DNA of 64,000 nucleotides. It comes from Candidatus Thalassarchaeum betae (GTDB lineage Archaea; Thermoplasmatota; Poseidoniia; Poseidoniales; Thalassarchaeaceae). The notes beneath the pieces were generated by a model. That model had not been told where the DNA came from. It saw only the letters and a program-made list of their open reading frames with translations, and searched no databases. The first letter of the stretch is position 1, and every line of letters begins with the position of its first letter. The position numbers and the translations under genes were made by a program. Below, one piece after another: positions 39,205 to 48,011 of the stretch. The stretch is from positions 186,001 to 250,000 of the forward strand of contig PSPG01000001.1 of assembly GCA_003193925.1 (NCBI GenBank), given 5' to 3'.

Positions 39205-39225
39205 GACCAGCCCTCAGGGCTGGTC
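39205..39225 (-). promoter_or_regulatory. serS leader hairpin GACCAGCCC-TGA-GGGCTGGTC
   Basis: Perfect 9-bp stem with 3-nt loop ending 3 nt before the serS ATG (39201, minus strand). Confidence 0.6.
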
Positions 39226-39255
39226 AGCAATCCTTCAACCAATCGGCCATTCCGC

Positions 39256-40335
39256 TCAGAAGAACGAGATGTCCTGCCAAAGGGCGGCTGGGCCGAGGGC
39301 GATGACGCCCGAAATCAGGTACCCGAGGATGCTGCCGCCGTTGAGCAGGGGCAGGCCCGCCTGCGGATTGCCGAGTGCGACCTGAGCCATCAGGGCGAGG
39401 TAACCGGCTAGACCGCCGACCAGAGTCCCCAGCCCAACAGTCAGAGGGCCTGCGTGCATGGTTCCGAACAGAGTGTTGATTTCAGGCCCCATCTCAGGCA
39501 GGAAGGAGACAGCCGAGATAACCAGCATCCCAGGGAAGATGACGTCGCCCAGTCCCATGAACAGGGCGTCTCTGCCACCCTTCTTCGGCTCGGATGCGTC
39601 GGGGGCCGGATCATCCCAGTCCATCTCATCGGGAGTCTCGCCGCGCATCACCTGGTCTCCCTCATCGAGGAACGAGTAGCCCTTCTCCTTCGGAGCGACG
39701 AGCAGCACGGGCAGTTTGAGCGCGATCATGGTGTCTGCCAGCTCGAGCATGTGCTTGCTGCTGTTGACCGCCCAGTGGTCGTAGACCGCCGCTATCACCA
39801 TGAAGAGGATGATGAGGACTGGCACGAACGAGATCCCGATTATCGTGATGACCCCTGCTCCGACCAGAATCCCGACGCCATTCACGACATACCATTCAGG
39901 ATACTTGTGCAACAACACCATCAGGCCTATGCTGATTCCTACGGCTGTCAGTTGGAATACTACTCCCAGTCCTAGAACCACGTCGATTTTCCAAGCGTAT
40001 GGTGAGATTGTGATTAGCAGGCTGTACCATAGAGCAATGAGTACTATGACTTTGATAACGGTATCGAGTCCCTTTCTAGCTAGCCAAATGATTACAACAG
40101 TGAAGACCAGAATGAGAAGCATCTCCAATGCGACGAATCCTGCCTTGGAGGCACCCTCCTCCCCGAAGGCCCTAGCCTCGGGTACGTTGTACAGGGGCTG
40201 TATGCTCAGGCCGAGCAGAATAGTCCCCACGAACATCACGCCCATTCCTGCCATCGAGACCCACTGCTGCTGCATCGCCTCGAGCACGCTGGGGGATTCG
40301 CCTTGGGCCATGCTCCCACGAACTTCAAGGGCCAT
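39256..40335 (-). CDS. presenilin-like intramembrane aspartyl protease
   Basis: Polytopic; catalytic-type motifs AAVYDHWAV (YD) and FMGLGDVIFPGML (GxGD), then GLPLLNGGSILGY. Start may be the internal ATG at 40311. Confidence 0.8.
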   Translation of the reverse strand: MALEVRGSMAQGESPSVLEAMQQQWVSMAGMGVMFVGTILLGLSIQPLYNVPEARAFGEEGASKAGFVALEMLLILVFTVVIIWLARKGLDTVIKVIVLIALWYSLLITISPYAWKIDVVLGLGVVFQLTAVGISIGLMVLLHKYPEWYVVNGVGILVGAGVITIIGISFVPVLIILFMVIAAVYDHWAVNSSKHMLELADTMIALKLPVLLVAPKEKGYSFLDEGDQVMRGETPDEMDWDDPAPDASEPKKGGRDALFMGLGDVIFPGMLVISAVSFLPEMGPEINTLFGTMHAGPLTVGLGTLVGGLAGYLALMAQVALGNPQAGLPLLNGGSILGYLISGVIALGPAALWQDISFF

Positions 40336-40386
40336 ATCACCTTGACCCGTTCACGCCCAAGCCCGTTTGGCGAGAGAGGATTCGAA

Positions 40387-41604
40387 ATGAGCGTTAGAGA
40401 TTGGCTCGAAGAGCGTATTCCCATGGGCGTCAAATTGGGTCTCGACAACTGCCGGACCATCCTCGAGCGACTCGGAGATCCCCATCTGGACTTCCCCTCG
40501 ATCCACGTCGCCGGAAGCAACGGCAAGGGCTCCCTGTGCGTCCAGCTCTCCGCCGCCGCCACCGCCAGCGGCCTGCGTACGGGGCTGTTCACCTCACCTC
40601 ACTTGGTCACGGTCGAAGAGAGGGTCCGCATCGACGGCAGGCCGATCTCGTCCGAGGCCTTCGACCGGCTGCTCGGCGCTGTCCGGGATGCCGCCTCGGC
40701 CGAGCCGGCTTGCATCCCGACGTACTTCGAGGCTACCTTCCTGACCGCGATGCTGGCGTTCAGCGAGGCCGGCATCGAGCGTGCCATCATTGAGACGGGC
40801 ATGGGCGGCAGACTCGATGCTACGAGACTGATCGATGCGGACTTGTGCATACTCACCACGGTCTCGCTGGAGCACACCGAGTACCTAGGTGACACCCTCG
40901 CCGAGATCGCCACCGAGAAGGCGGCTATCCACCGCCCCGGAGTCACCCTCATCGCCCTTGAGTCCGAGGATGCCGAGGTCAGGCGCATCATAGAGCAAAC
41001 CGCTGGTGATGACCTGTTCTGGTGGCCGAATGACATGCTCGACTCGACCTGGGATGACTACGGATGGATAGTCGAGGCCGTCGCCGAAATCGGAGGCTGG
41101 GAGACGTCTCAGGGCGAGTGTGATTGGCCGGGCCGCTCGCCCGGATATGGGGAGGATTGGATTGAGGGCGTAGCGACCCGACTTAGCGCGGCTCACAACG
41201 CCGAGAGCCTCGAGCGCGACCTCTCAGAGACACATCCCGTCAGCATCGTGCTGCTCGGGATGAGCGAGAAGGCCGATCTGGAGGCGACCCTCGAACCCGT
41301 GGTCACTGAGATATGCATGGACAAGCTCTTCCCGAAGGTCGTGCTCACCGAGCCCCAGACTGGCCGCAATCCCGCAATCTCTGTGGAGCAGCTCTGCGAG
41401 ATGATGGAGAAGATGGGTGTCGGACACATTTCGACGGCTGTGGAGAAGGACCCCGGAAAGGCGTTCGAGTTGGCCGGCCAGATGGCTAGGGAAGGCGGGC
41501 ACCAACTGCTCGTGATAGGAAGCGTATATCTCATCGGTGACCTGCTGAAATATGTCGTCGAAAGGGATGGATTGAACCTCTGGGATGAGTTGACAGTCCA
41601 CTAA
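40387..41604 (+). CDS. folC: folylpolyglutamate / dihydrofolate synthase-like Mur ligase
   Basis: IHVAGSNGKGSLCVQLSAAATASGLRTGLFTSPHLVTVEERVRIDG...ETGMGGRLDATR. Confidence 0.9.
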   Translation: MSVRDWLEERIPMGVKLGLDNCRTILERLGDPHLDFPSIHVAGSNGKGSLCVQLSAAATASGLRTGLFTSPHLVTVEERVRIDGRPISSEAFDRLLGAVRDAASAEPACIPTYFEATFLTAMLAFSEAGIERAIIETGMGGRLDATRLIDADLCILTTVSLEHTEYLGDTLAEIATEKAAIHRPGVTLIALESEDAEVRRIIEQTAGDDLFWWPNDMLDSTWDDYGWIVEAVAEIGGWETSQGECDWPGRSPGYGEDWIEGVATRLSAAHNAESLERDLSETHPVSIVLLGMSEKADLEATLEPVVTEICMDKLFPKVVLTEPQTGRNPAISVEQLCEMMEKMGVGHISTAVEKDPGKAFELAGQMAREGGHQLLVIGSVYLIGDLLKYVVERDGLNLWDELTVH

Positions 41605-41643
41605 GAACCCAAGTACGATGACCTGCTGAGACGCTCGCATCGC

Positions 41644-41970
41644 ATGTCTGAGAAGGGTGATGAGAAGGTCGAAGTCAGAGTGGTCGTCGAGTCTAGGGAC
41701 TCAGCATCCAAAGTCATCCTCATCACCCTCACATTAGTCCTCCTCGGCATCCTGATTGCAGTCATCTCTGAAGGAGGTGTGGACAATCTGCTGACGAAGA
41801 GAGGAGAGGTCGGGGAGGGCAATTGCGGCGACGGGATAGACAACGATAATGGTGGCCAAGCTGACGAAGACGACCCCGACTGTTACTCGAATCCGAATGT
41901 ATGGGAGGGATACGATCCTAGCCTCACTGAGGACAACCCAGACAACGACGGCCTGACAGATGTGCCCTGA
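41644..41970 (+). CDS. small single-TM protein with Cys-flanked acidic DGIDNDN motif
   Basis: TM VILITLTLVLLGILIAVISEG; NCGDGIDNDNGGQADEDDPDC. Confidence 0.65.
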   Translation: MSEKGDEKVEVRVVVESRDSASKVILITLTLVLLGILIAVISEGGVDNLLTKRGEVGEGNCGDGIDNDNGGQADEDDPDCYSNPNVWEGYDPSLTEDNPDNDGLTDVP

Positions 41971-41979
41971 GGTGAAGAT

Positions 41980-42417
41980 ATGACTGAGAAGTGGGACAGG
42001 AGATTCCTCGAGCTCGCCGCCCATATCTCTACTTGGAGCAAGGACCCGTCTACCAAGGTCGGCTGCGTGGTGGTCGGCGAGGACAGGGAGATCCGCTCGA
42101 CAGGCTTCAACGGCTTCCCACGTGGCATCGAGGACGACGCGGAGAGGCTCGAGGACCGCGAGCAGAAGTACCCCCTGATATGCCACGCTGAGGAGAATGC
42201 GATCATGCATGCTGCGAGGACCGGGGTCTCGCTCAAGGGTAACGTAGCCTTTGTGACATGGCCGCCCTGCTCGCGCTGCACCCGTTCACTCATCCAAGCG
42301 GGCATCTCAGAGGTGGTCTACCCGGCTGGGATCGATATTCCGGAGCGCTGGGAGGAGGACTTCAGCATAGCGATGAGCATGATGGAAGAGGCCGGATTAA
42401 CGGTCAGACAGGCCTAG
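41980..42417 (+). CDS. deoxycytidylate deaminase family
   Basis: WSKDPSTKVGCVVV...CHAEENAIMHAARTG...WPPCSRCTRSLIQAGISEVVY; SD GAGGTGA. Confidence 0.92.
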   Translation: MTEKWDRRFLELAAHISTWSKDPSTKVGCVVVGEDREIRSTGFNGFPRGIEDDAERLEDREQKYPLICHAEENAIMHAARTGVSLKGNVAFVTWPPCSRCTRSLIQAGISEVVYPAGIDIPERWEEDFSIAMSMMEEAGLTVRQA

Positions 42418-42983
42418 GGCAGTCTTGCCAGAAAATCCTCGAGGTCCTCGTGCAGCTCCTCTACAGAACCCTCGTTGATTAGCATCAGATCAGCCATCCT
42501 AGCAGTGGCGACAAGCGCTTGACCGGTTTCGTCGCGAGCCACTTCCTCAGACTTCTCGTGCGCCATGAAGGTCGCTTTGTCCGCAGAATCTCCGGAACGC
42601 GCTCGATTTTGCGAACGCTCCCATCGCAAATCGGCGGTGGCACGGACCTCGATAAGGATGAAATCGTCACGAGTCCGCAGCGCCTCGACCTCGCCGGGCG
42701 TGCGGATAGAGTCGATGACCGCATCCTCGCCTCTGAGGATGTCGAGCAGCATCTCTGCGAGGATGCCGGGACCACCTTGACGCCTCAGTTCCCTGCCGCC
42801 TTCGATGAGGGCCTCGCGACTTCCTTCGATGCCCTGCTCGGCCAGCCAGGCGCGAATCGAGTCCGAGCACGATGCCGTGCGAACGCCCCGGTCTGCGAAC
42901 CACTGAACTATCGTGGTTTTTCCCGAGGCGTTTCCCCCAGTCAATCCGAGCAACACGACCAGCTGTGTGGGTCGAACGCGCAT
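42414..42983 (-). CDS. P-loop nucleotide kinase, UPF0200/dephospho-CoA kinase-like
   Basis: LLGLTGGNASGKTTIVQWFADRGVRTASCSDSIR...VIDSIRTPGEVEALR. Confidence 0.8.
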   Translation of the reverse strand: MRVRPTQLVVLLGLTGGNASGKTTIVQWFADRGVRTASCSDSIRAWLAEQGIEGSREALIEGGRELRRQGGPGILAEMLLDILRGEDAVIDSIRTPGEVEALRTRDDFILIEVRATADLRWERSQNRARSGDSADKATFMAHEKSEEVARDETGQALVATARMADLMLINEGSVEELHEDLEDFLARLP

Positions 42984-42993
42984 AGGGATTGCG

Positions 42994-45975
42994 TCAGGAC
43001 CAGTATCGTCGCGTTCTAGCGTAATTCAACTCGGCATTGTGGATTGCTCTCAGCAGCCGCACCCTCTCGCCGGCGATGTGGCCTCGCAGGACTCGGGTTG
43101 CAGTCTCCTCTGCAATGCCACGCCCCATCAGGCACATCACCGCCTCGAGGCCGTGGGTGCGGACCAGTTCCGCGTTCTTCTCCATCTTGCCGCGGATCTT
43201 CGGGTCTGAGCTGTCGACCCATTCTGCGAGCATCGCTTCCATCCTCTCGGGCGCGCAAGCCTGCATCGTCCCGTTGCACGACGAGCAGGGCTCGATCCTG
43301 GCTCCGAATCGCTCGACCCGCCTGCGCCTTCTGCTCTTGCAGTTCAGGCATATCAGGACCGCCCGCTCGTTGAGCAGGCGCATCTCCAGACGCTCTCGCA
43401 ACTCCCTGTCAGACCACGATGGCAGGAGCAGGTCGCGTTCTCCCTTCGGAGTCATCCCCAGCGGCCCGGGCACCGTGTGCACCACCCTGACCTCCTCTTG
43501 CTGTACCTGCCTCAGCAGATCCACCGTCGCATCGACATCCATCCTCTCGTGGAACAGCTTGTCGAACGACTCCTCGATGACAGGAGTCCCTCGGTATCGC
43601 TGCATCAGACCGTCCAAGTTGACCTTTCGTGGGTCCACGCCCTTCCTCAGAACGCCCATCCGACGGGCCACTTGGACGACCCTCCAGCGCACGGCGCGCC
43701 CGTTGGGTATGGTCATCCTCAGTATGGAGACCAGTGCTTTCGGGGGAGTCTCGTTGAGCCATTCCATCACGTTCTGGGGCGTCATCCCAGGGACTTGGAA
43801 TGCTATTCTGTACGGGTCTACGAGCGCCCTGCCCATCTTGCCCTCCCGCATCGATCCCATGGCTTGTATGAAGTGAGCCAGGGTCTCGTTGACCTTCGAT
43901 CCACGGCAGGTGTTGAGCACCACCGTACCATTCCTGTCCTCGATCGTGATATTCCTGTCGTCAGGGAGCTCCCCGGTCGCGTCCACATGCTCGGCTACGC
44001 TCGAGACCAGACTCTGCCTGGCATCATCCGAGAGTGGGTAAGCGTCGAAAGGCAGGTAACCATCCTCAGGCGGCAAGGCGCCAATGGCAATCGCTGCACT
44101 GCGCCTCAGTCTGCCGACTTCCTCAGCGACCTCTTGTGGCACCGGCGGCAACTCGCCGATCCACACCGGTGCCTCACCAGTCTCCTTCACAGGGGCCACC
44201 ACGAGCTCCTCTTGCTCGGGGTCGGCGTCGATGATCTGCCAAGTGCGGCCGGCCATCACGAAACGGCGAGCCCGGCCCCGGGAGTCCTCGCCGCCATAGC
44301 CCAGCGTGAGGACGAATGCTTCGTCGACCGAGCCCAGCACCTTGCGGGTGACCACATCTCGGACGCGGTAGGACGTCTCGTCTGGTATCATCGAAATGTG
44401 CTCAGTTCGGGTCTTACCCAGTCTGCCGGCGGGTGAGAACCACCCGCCCTTGAGAGAATCCGGCAGAGCCGACAGGAACTGCCGACGCCATTTCTCCTTA
44501 TCAGCCTCCGACTGCTCCAACTCCCAGCGCGGCCGCTCAGCGGGTGCGTCACCCTGACTCCTCGATGCTAACTCCTTCCATAACTTCGCGGACCAGGTCG
44601 TCACATCGGATTCCGACGGCTCGTCCACGAGTCTAACGAGCCAGCGGTCGTCGAGCACTCTCAGGACGGCGAGGGTTGAATCATGGCTCCACTCGTGGAA
44701 TATCGAGCACCTCCCGATTATCTCCGTGGCCTTCTCCAGGGGTACGACCCCTCGCTCCATGGACATCTGCAGGAGTTGGTTGGCGGCCACTACCCCGGGG
44801 TCGGTGCGCCACTCGACGCCCTCGATCTCACCGGCCATGGCCCTGCGCGCGATGACTGCGCCCTCTGCTATGTCGTCGACCTCCCAGACGAGTATCTCGC
44901 CCCTACCGGTCCCTCCGAGGTGGTGTTCGGCGCGACCGACCCTCTGCAGCATCCTGTCAACTGCCCTCGGGCTCTGTAGTTGGTGCACTCTGCGGATTGA
45001 GCCGATGTCTATGCCGAGCTCGAGGCTGCTGGTGCAGATCAGCCCGTGCAACTCGCCCGCACGGAGCGCGTCCTCCATATCCCGGCGGGTCTCGGGGGCA
45101 AGACTCCCGTGGTGAACGCCGACTTTGATTTCGGGAACGAGGCTTGCCAGCCTCTGTGCAGCGGTCTCCGCTGCGCTTCGGGAGTTGACGAAGACCAACG
45201 AGGGCGGGTCATCCATCAGTAAGGCTGCGAGTCTCCGAAAGGCTGCGACGGAACCAGGTGATTTCGACCACTCTACGGAGAGCACCTCGTCCTCTGGCGA
45301 GGCAGGCTCTCGGTGGACCAGCAAGCGAGTCGTCCTCGGAGCGGGTCCAATCACAGGCTCGGTCGAGTCCGACATCCACTTGGCGACCTCGTTGGGGTTA
45401 CCGACGGTCGCAGACAGCCCGATTCGCTGGATCGGAGCCGAGCAATAGTCCTCTATGCGCTCGATGCCGACGAGGAGCTGTGAGCCCCGCTCCGAAGCAG
45501 CGAGGTCGTGGACCTCATCGAGCACAATGGCCTTGAGTCCGGCGAGATGCCGCCTCAGCCGACTGCCGAGCAGCATGATCTGCGTGGTCTCGGGAGTCGT
45601 GACCAGCAGGTTCGGCGGGTTTCGCGACTGCCTGGTTCTCTCCTTCTGCGTCGTGTCACCGTGTCTCAGACCGACGCTCAGTCCCAGCGGCTCGAGCATC
45701 GCTGCGAGTCTTCTGTCGATGTCGCGATTCAGCGCGCGCAGTGGCGTGACGTACAGAATCGACAGCCCCTCCCAACCCTCCCAGAGCGCACGCGAGGCCA
45801 GAGGCAGGACGGCTGCCTCGGTCTTCCCGCTTCCTGTGGGAGCCAGTAGCAGGCGGTGCTTGCCGTCGACCAAGTCAGCCACCGATTCGTTCTGGATGGG
45901 GGTCAAGGTCCAGCCCCGTTCCTCGACCAGCCCCCTTACCTTGGGATGAAGTCGGTCGAGCGCGGTGCTGGCCAC
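42994..45975 (-). CDS. lhr: Lhr-like ATP-dependent superfamily 2 helicase
   Basis: LLLAPTGSGKTEAAVLPL, LDEVHDLAASERGSQL, CTSSLELGIDIGSIRRVHQLQSPRAVDRMLQRVGRAEH. Confidence 0.93.
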   Translation of the reverse strand: MASTALDRLHPKVRGLVEERGWTLTPIQNESVADLVDGKHRLLLAPTGSGKTEAAVLPLASRALWEGWEGLSILYVTPLRALNRDIDRRLAAMLEPLGLSVGLRHGDTTQKERTRQSRNPPNLLVTTPETTQIMLLGSRLRRHLAGLKAIVLDEVHDLAASERGSQLLVGIERIEDYCSAPIQRIGLSATVGNPNEVAKWMSDSTEPVIGPAPRTTRLLVHREPASPEDEVLSVEWSKSPGSVAAFRRLAALLMDDPPSLVFVNSRSAAETAAQRLASLVPEIKVGVHHGSLAPETRRDMEDALRAGELHGLICTSSLELGIDIGSIRRVHQLQSPRAVDRMLQRVGRAEHHLGGTGRGEILVWEVDDIAEGAVIARRAMAGEIEGVEWRTDPGVVAANQLLQMSMERGVVPLEKATEIIGRCSIFHEWSHDSTLAVLRVLDDRWLVRLVDEPSESDVTTWSAKLWKELASRSQGDAPAERPRWELEQSEADKEKWRRQFLSALPDSLKGGWFSPAGRLGKTRTEHISMIPDETSYRVRDVVTRKVLGSVDEAFVLTLGYGGEDSRGRARRFVMAGRTWQIIDADPEQEELVVAPVKETGEAPVWIGELPPVPQEVAEEVGRLRRSAAIAIGALPPEDGYLPFDAYPLSDDARQSLVSSVAEHVDATGELPDDRNITIEDRNGTVVLNTCRGSKVNETLAHFIQAMGSMREGKMGRALVDPYRIAFQVPGMTPQNVMEWLNETPPKALVSILRMTIPNGRAVRWRVVQVARRMGVLRKGVDPRKVNLDGLMQRYRGTPVIEESFDKLFHERMDVDATVDLLRQVQQEEVRVVHTVPGPLGMTPKGERDLLLPSWSDRELRERLEMRLLNERAVLICLNCKSRRRRRVERFGARIEPCSSCNGTMQACAPERMEAMLAEWVDSSDPKIRGKMEKNAELVRTHGLEAVMCLMGRGIAEETATRVLRGHIAGERVRLLRAIHNAELNYARTRRYWS

Positions 45976-45989
45976 GGCTTTCGGCCGAG

Positions 45990-46018
45990 GTCGTGTGAGG
46001 AAAACCCTCGCACACGAC
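45990..46018 (-). promoter_or_regulatory. hairpin between the PLC-like gene and lhr (GTCGTGTG ... CACACGAC)
   Basis: Perfect 8-bp outer stem, inner AGG/CCT; overlaps the upstream gene stop and lies 14 nt before the lhr GTG (45975). Confidence 0.5.
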
Positions 46019-47046
46019 TACGGATGAGGAGGGACCTCCGATGACCAGTTCCTCATCTTGTTCAGAGTGATGGTCACGTTGGTGATCTCACCGTCCTCCC
46101 AGTAGTCGACGGCGATGAAAGTAGGCCTGTCATCGACCTCCTCCCAGCACCCCAGCGCTCTCTCCAGCAAGGTGTCGTAGTCGTTGACGTCTCGCGCGCG
46201 CACTGGGTCAGCCAAGCCGAAGGCGCTGGTCAGCCAGTTGTTCAGGTGCCACACCGGCTGAATCCCATCACCCCTGCCGACCCTGCATGACATGTCCTCC
46301 TGCTCATCCTCGCCGTACGGGGTGTCCCAGCTGTGGGTCCAGGCGTGGTGGAGCCATGGGTATCTCTCGTCATACTGATAGTCCCAGTATACGATGAGGT
46401 CCGTGCCGGCGAGCACCATCTCTCCGATGCTCGGCCAGGGCTCGCCGGGAATGTGCACGAAGGTCCTGTTGAGCATCCCGGTCTGGTTGAACAGGACCTC
46501 GAGGTGCTCGCCCGGCACGTAGTTCTCTAGCAGCAGGCTGACTACGTCGCCGCTGCTGTTGTTCATCAGCGAGTTCAGATGCCTCAGCCAGGCGTATGCA
46601 TCGACCTCGGAGTATCTGCACGGGTGCATGAAGCTCGAATCGGGGTCACCGTGGCAGAATCGAACGTCCTCGATGTCAGTGTCGTCCTTGGAGAGGTGAT
46701 GGGTATCGAGCATGTAGGCGCGAATCCCACCGTCCCACTGTGACTGCAGTCCGGTCTTGTGGTTCATCGCCATCCACACACCGTCCTCGATGGTCGCGAA
46801 CGAGTTGTGAGTCTCCGGGAAGGTGAAGTTGTCATACGAGAGCAGGCAGTACTCGGCCTTGCCGTGGCAGACCAGAGCGTCACTGGCGTTCATGGGATCC
46901 AAGCCGTGTTCCTCCTCCCAGCCGTTCGGCAGACCGTCTTCATCCTCGTCTCCGTAGGGGTCGAGTTCAGCAGGCTCCTCGGGACCGAAGCATCCCGGCG
47001 GGATCAGGCTGCAAATAACGAGCACAGCCATCCATAGGTGCTTCAT
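46018..47046 (-). CDS. secreted lipoprotein-like PI-PLC X-domain phosphodiesterase family
   Basis: Lipobox-like VICSLIPPGC; PETHNSFATIEDG...QSQWDGGIRAYMLDTHHL...RFCHGDPDS. Confidence 0.75.
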   Translation of the reverse strand: MKHLWMAVLVICSLIPPGCFGPEEPAELDPYGDEDEDGLPNGWEEEHGLDPMNASDALVCHGKAEYCLLSYDNFTFPETHNSFATIEDGVWMAMNHKTGLQSQWDGGIRAYMLDTHHLSKDDTDIEDVRFCHGDPDSSFMHPCRYSEVDAYAWLRHLNSLMNNSSGDVVSLLLENYVPGEHLEVLFNQTGMLNRTFVHIPGEPWPSIGEMVLAGTDLIVYWDYQYDERYPWLHHAWTHSWDTPYGEDEQEDMSCRVGRGDGIQPVWHLNNWLTSAFGLADPVRARDVNDYDTLLERALGCWEEVDDRPTFIAVDYWEDGEITNVTITLNKMRNWSSEVPPHP

Positions 47047-47105
47047 AGAGTCGCAATACCGTGTCCTGCTCATGAAATAATCGGATTTCCTGCGCTCAGG
47101 GGGTT

Positions 47106-47121
47106 TCGCATCATGATGCGA
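47106..47121. other. 16-nt perfect palindrome TCGCATCATGATGCGA
   Basis: Read directly; in the divergent intergenic region between the PLC-like gene and 47180. Confidence 0.6.
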
Positions 47122-47179
47122 GCGCAAACGACTCGTAGGAAGGCACTAATCGGGAGAGCATGACCCCGCGACGGGAAAG

Positions 47180-48010
47180 ATGGCGCGTAGAGGCACTCGA
47201 AAACTCGGCTTGTTCGGCCGTTTGTGGGAGAGTCAGAAGGACCGACACTTCCAGATAATCACCTACTCGACCATCCTCTCGGTCGCTTGTCTGGTATGGG
47301 GATTCGTCTTCCTGTTCGTCCTCGGTGGCTACGGCGATCCCGAGTATGATAATCTAGTGCCCTGGAGCTGGCTGGCGCTCGTCGGAGGACTCGTCGTGTC
47401 GTTCTACCTAGGGCCCGAGTTCTTCGTCTACATGGGGCAGCGCCAGATTCTCGAGGACATCCTGATGACCGACTCGCGTCCCGAGGTGCTGCGCCGCAGG
47501 AAGGAGGCTGAAGACGCAGCAGACATGCTCGGCAAGGCCTACCAAGCGCGTCTGATGGGCCTGTACCAGATGCACAACGTCGAAATCGGGAAGAAGTACA
47601 GGGTCGAGTCGGTCGGTCCGATAAGGGACGCCGACTCGCCGGACGAAGGGGACTTCGAAGTCCTCCCATCGGTACCCGACTCGTGGTGGAACACCAGCAA
47701 CTCGATGCTCTCGAAGATTCTACCAGGCCTCTGGGCTCTGAGGAATCCGACGGTGAACCGTGGCTTGATAGCCGGGTTCTCGTTCACCACACTGCTGCTT
47801 CTGTCGAACAGCATGTTCGGCCTCTTCACCGGGGTCAGCGGCGAGCGCGACCACACACTTGACCTGACTGCGTCGATCCACGGGATGGAGAGGGTCTACG
47901 AGTCCTCGCCGCATTTCGACGCCATCAGCCTGCTCTTCATCGCCGTGTTCGCGACCCTTATGTGGTCAACGCGCCCTCGGGTTGAATCACCCGCCAGCGA
48001 GGAGGAATGA
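47180..48010 (+). CDS. membrane protein of unknown function
   Basis: ORF with several hydrophobic segments, upstream of signal peptidase. Confidence 0.7.
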   Translation: MARRGTRKLGLFGRLWESQKDRHFQIITYSTILSVACLVWGFVFLFVLGGYGDPEYDNLVPWSWLALVGGLVVSFYLGPEFFVYMGQRQILEDILMTDSRPEVLRRRKEAEDAADMLGKAYQARLMGLYQMHNVEIGKKYRVESVGPIRDADSPDEGDFEVLPSVPDSWWNTSNSMLSKILPGLWALRNPTVNRGLIAGFSFTTLLLLSNSMFGLFTGVSGERDHTLDLTASIHGMERVYESSPHFDAISLLFIAVFATLMWSTRPRVESPASEEE

Positions 48011-48011
48011 C

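Noticed and set aside
43477-44436. 319-aa plus-strand ORF antisense to lhr
   Set aside because: Antisense shadow of the Lhr helicase; composition typical of spurious ORFs.
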